Shown piece after piece: positions 43,562-45,864 of a stretch of DNA of 45,864 nucleotides. The translations under genes were made by a program, and so were the position numbers. The DNA is from Cryomorphaceae bacterium. Lineage in GTDB: Bacteria > Bacteroidota > Bacteroidia > Flavobacteriales_D > SKUL01. Each line of letters starts with the position of its first letter. Positions within the stretch are counted from its first letter, which is position 1. The DNA lies in the NCBI GenBank assembly GCA_007695365.1, contig REDV01000092.1, forward strand, positions 68,844-114,707, read 5' to 3'. The notes below the pieces were generated by a model, which was not told the origin of the DNA, made no database searches, and saw only the letters and a program-made list of their open reading frames with translations.

Positions 43562-43631
43562 GCCTTTGAAAAGTGTTTTGTAAGCCTGAGCCGTAAGAGA
43601 GCAGGCGAGCGGTGTGCCTTTAGTCGTTTTA

Positions 43632-43817
43632 TCAATGCTCTGCAGTGGACTTGCTTTCTGACACGAGCACAAAGGCTCCGAGCAGACCGATAACAGTTAG
43701 CACAAACATAAATACGTTAAAGGCATCACTGTTATCGCTGTTATTCAGAAACGACCAGCGAAAGGGGCCAAGTAATGTGATGGTGCAAACGATGAGTGCA
43801 ATGAGTTTGTTTTTCAT
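43632..43817 (-). CDS. Small two-helix membrane protein
   Basis: A 61-residue protein with two hydrophobic helices (about 3-19 and 33-53) joined by a short polar loop with NNSDNSD. No family is recognised. It lies 70 nt before the Usp gene on the same strand and is divergent from the copper ATPase gene. Its small size leaves some doubt, but the helix pattern and position favour a real gene. Confidence 0.6.
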   Translation of the reverse strand: MKNKLIALIVCTITLLGPFRWSFLNNSDNSDAFNVFMFVLTVIGLLGAFVLVSESKSTAEH

Positions 43818-43947
43818 GTCGGGTAGTGTTTATTCGCCAAAATTCGGCATTCTGATTTTACGTCGATAAGACTTTGGTCAGCAAAAAAACTAATTTTAAT
43901 CATATTTAGGGCTGAGGAGAGTCAGCATCTGCTTTTTTCCACCGCCT

Positions 43948-43955
43948 TACTTTTG
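43948..43955 (+). promoter_or_regulatory. Candidate -7 box of ccoI
   Basis: TACTTTTG, 16 nt before the ATG at 43972. No TTG at the -33 spacing, so an activator such as an Fnr/Crp-type protein may be needed; I could not find a clear TTGAT-N4-ATCAA box. Confidence 0.4.
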
Positions 43956-43971
43956 GGTTTCCCTTAGAACG

Positions 43972-45864
43972 ATGGACTCAACCCGCAAAAAACGACAACA
44001 AAAAAATTGCTTTCACTGCGGAGATACCTTTGCGGGAAGAGCTATTGAAATGGATGACAGGCAGTTTTGTTGTCAGGGCTGCGCTACTGTGTATGAGCTG
44101 CTCTCCGAAAACGGCATGGATGCCTTTTACACCCTTGAGGATCGCCCCGGGGTAAGGGTGGAGGCTTTGGATAGAGATCGTTACGCTTTTCTTGATTTGC
44201 CTGAAGTTGCGCAGAGACTGTTGCAGTTTGAAGAAGGCAAACATGCTCGTGTAACGCTTCGATTGCCAGCCATTCATTGTAGCTCCTGTATTTGGCTGCT
44301 TGAGAATCTGCACAGAATCAATCCGGCCGTGATTTCCTCCGGAGTACATTTTACCCGAAAGCAGGCTTCCATTCTGTTTAACAAAGAACAAGTTACGCTT
44401 AGGCAGGTTGTGGAATTGCTCGTTAAACTGGGCTATCCTCCTGAAATCAACCTTTCTACATTTGAGCAGAAAGATGCGCGGCCTTCCCGAAAATGGGTCA
44501 TAAAAATTGGTGTTGCCGGGTTTTGCTTCGGAAACATCATGCTGCTGAGCCTGCCCGAGTATCTCGGAATGGGAGAGGGTTATGAATCCTATGCCATGTT
44601 TTTCGGTGCATTGAATATCCTGCTGGCGCTGCCGGTATTTTTTTATGCTGCTACCGATTACTATCGCTCTGCCTGGGCAAGTTTGCGCAGCGGACAGGTA
44701 AACATAGACGTGCCCATCACCCTGGGGATTTTCGCGCTTTTCGGGCGTTCGCTGTATGAAATTCTCAGTCAAACCGGTGCAGGTTACATGGATTCGCTTG
44801 CAGGCCTTTTGTTTTTCCTGCTCATCGGAAAATGGTTTCAGGAAAAAACCTATCAAAGCCTTGCTTTTGATCGCAACTACGAATCTTATTTTCCGGTGGC
44901 AGCCCGGGTGGTTAAAGACAATCGCGAGGAACAGGTGCCTCTGAAAGACCTCAAACCGGGTATGGAAATCATCGTGCGCAACCGCGAATTGATACCTGCA
45001 GACTCTTTGCTGGTCTCCGATCGCGCCAGTATTGACTTCAGTTTTGTGACGGGAGAATCTCAGCCTGTTCAGAAAAATTCGGGTGATTTGATTTATGCGG
45101 GTGGACGCCAATCAGGAACCGCCATCAGGTTGAGAATAGAAAAACCGGTAGATCAGAGTTACCTCACCGACCTTTGGAACCAACAGGTTTTCCGTAAAGC
45201 CGATGCCAACCCAACGGTTGCTCTTATTAACAAAGTAAGCCGCTATTTTACCATGGTTGTGCTGTTGATTGCCGCACTTGGTGGATTGTATTGGATATTA
45301 ACCGAGCCATCGCGTTGGGCGCAGGTTGTTACGGCCGTATTGATTGTGGCCTGTCCATGCGCACTGGCACTGGCTGCACCGTTCAGTTTTGGTCATACTT
45401 TGCGGGCCATGGGCAGAAATGCTCTGTATTTGCGAAATTCCGAAACCGTTGAAACCATGGCCGCTGTAACCGACATCGTGTTTGACAAAACAGGTACACT
45501 CACGCGCAATGATCGCTACGAGTTGGAATTCATTGGTGCCGGGCTCACCAAATTTCAAGAACAGCTTATCAGTTCTTTGGTTTCGCAATCATCGCACCCA
45601 CTGAGCCGCGTCATTGATGAATACCTGGATTGTGACCCGGAGTATGAGCCCATTCGCTACAAGGAAGTGGCAGGTGCCGGTTTGCAGGGTATGTTTGGCG
45701 ATGAGTGGGTGGTTGTTGGCTCAGAACAATTTGTTACCGGTGATGTGCTCGATAGAGACGGAGCCACCAGGGTGTTCGTGAAAATTGGCGGTAAGCTACT
45801 TGGGTACTTTCTATTCGAGGCCGGTTATCGCTCGTCTTTTCAGCATGTGCTCGAAGACCTTTCA
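43972..45864 (+). CDS. ccoI: Copper-translocating P-type ATPase, CcoI/FixI type, 3' truncated
   Basis: The open frame runs off the window after 631 codons. The N-terminus has CFHC (13-16) and a FCCQGC cluster, a metal-binding start typical of FixI/CcoI. A heavy-metal-associated motif HCSSC (102-106) follows, then several transmembrane helices. TGES lies at 360-363, the metal-transport CPC at 461-463, and the phosphorylated Asp in DKTGT at 505-509. CcoI exports Cu to build the cbb3-type cytochrome oxidase, so ccoN/O/P genes probably lie downstream outside the window. The adjacent divergent Usp operon is a common neighbour of such loci in Bacteroidota. Confidence 0.93.
   Translation, partial: MDSTRKKRQQKNCFHCGDTFAGRAIEMDDRQFCCQGCATVYELLSENGMDAFYTLEDRPGVRVEALDRDRYAFLDLPEVAQRLLQFEEGKHARVTLRLPAIHCSSCIWLLENLHRINPAVISSGVHFTRKQASILFNKEQVTLRQVVELLVKLGYPPEINLSTFEQKDARPSRKWVIKIGVAGFCFGNIMLLSLPEYLGMGEGYESYAMFFGALNILLALPVFFYAATDYYRSAWASLRSGQVNIDVPITLGIFALFGRSLYEILSQTGAGYMDSLAGLLFFLLIGKWFQEKTYQSLAFDRNYESYFPVAARVVKDNREEQVPLKDLKPGMEIIVRNRELIPADSLLVSDRASIDFSFVTGESQPVQKNSGDLIYAGGRQSGTAIRLRIEKPVDQSYLTDLWNQQVFRKADANPTVALINKVSRYFTMVVLLIAALGGLYWILTEPSRWAQVVTAVLIVACPCALALAAPFSFGHTLRAMGRNALYLRNSETVETMAAVTDIVFDKTGTLTRNDRYELEFIGAGLTKFQEQLISSLVSQSSHPLSRVIDEYLDCDPEYEPIRYKEVAGAGLQGMFGDEWVVVGSEQFVTGDVLDRDGATRVFVKIGGKLLGYFLFEAGYRSSFQHVLEDLS

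Noticed and set aside
43978-45111. 377-codon minus-strand frame
   Set aside because: It lies fully inside the copper ATPase gene, whose motifs are certain. It is a shadow frame.

Overview
The window reads as an ordinary chromosome segment of a Bacteroidota bacterium, most likely a marine Flavobacteriales-type organism. This is inferred from a type IX secretion C-terminal sorting domain, several TAnnTTTG-type -7 promoter boxes, carotenoid genes of the myxol/flexixanthin kind, and many small secreted TPR, WG-repeat, OmpA and lipoprotein genes. No species can be named from the sequence alone. Genes are tightly packed on both strands, with many 1-20 nt overlaps and hairpin terminators shared between converging genes.

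Layout. 1-5.8 kb: 3' part of priA, a PlsC-like acyltransferase and two secreted proteins, one of them a T9SS cargo with an internal duplication. 6-10.9 kb: aconitase, a MacB/FtsX-type permease and the rpsF-rpsR-rplI ribosomal operon. 10.9-20.3 kb: a surface-polysaccharide operon (Wzx-like flippase, Wzc-like tyrosine kinase with a Gly-Tyr tail, OmpA-like protein), a divergent second OmpA-like protein, a WG-repeat protein and a TPR-like protein. 20.3-24.5 kb: trmD, rplS, a DPM1-like glycosyltransferase, a polytopic membrane protein that may use its product, and a lipoprotein. 24.6-28.6 kb: OxyR with both redox cysteines, a three-gene overlapping module (zinc ribbon, small membrane protein, coiled-coil secreted protein), a DUF1684 protein and a possible HEPN-like protein.

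28.6-29.1 kb is a gene-poor stretch that can be folded by hand into two terminator-ended structured RNAs, followed by a DUF1883 protein and a cyclophilin lipoprotein. 30.3-32.2 kb: a GNAT enzyme, a SiaC phosphoprotein with its Thr68 site, a divergent STAS-like protein and a hot-dog thioesterase. 32.2-35.1 kb: a carotenoid end-group cluster (CruF-like hydratase, CrtD/CrtI-type desaturase and divergent CrtA-like monooxygenase), which together would give a 1'-hydroxy, 3',4'-didehydro, 2'-oxo type end group. 35.2-39.2 kb: an acidic protein, a TPR protein, an IMPase, MtaB and a DUF4421 barrel.

The most unusual locus is 39.34-39.76 kb. A tRNA-Lys(TTT) gene is followed by two identical 151-bp tandem units, each carrying the last 16 nt of the tRNA plus its terminator. 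This arrangement recalls the Escherichia coli tyrT/rtT locus. The window ends with a GNAT-fold protein, shikimate kinase, a PyrR-like phosphoribosyltransferase, a TPMT-like methyltransferase, a tandem universal stress protein, a 61-aa membrane protein, and a CcoI/FixI-type copper ATPase cut by the window edge. That ATPase suggests a cbb3 oxidase cluster lies just outside.
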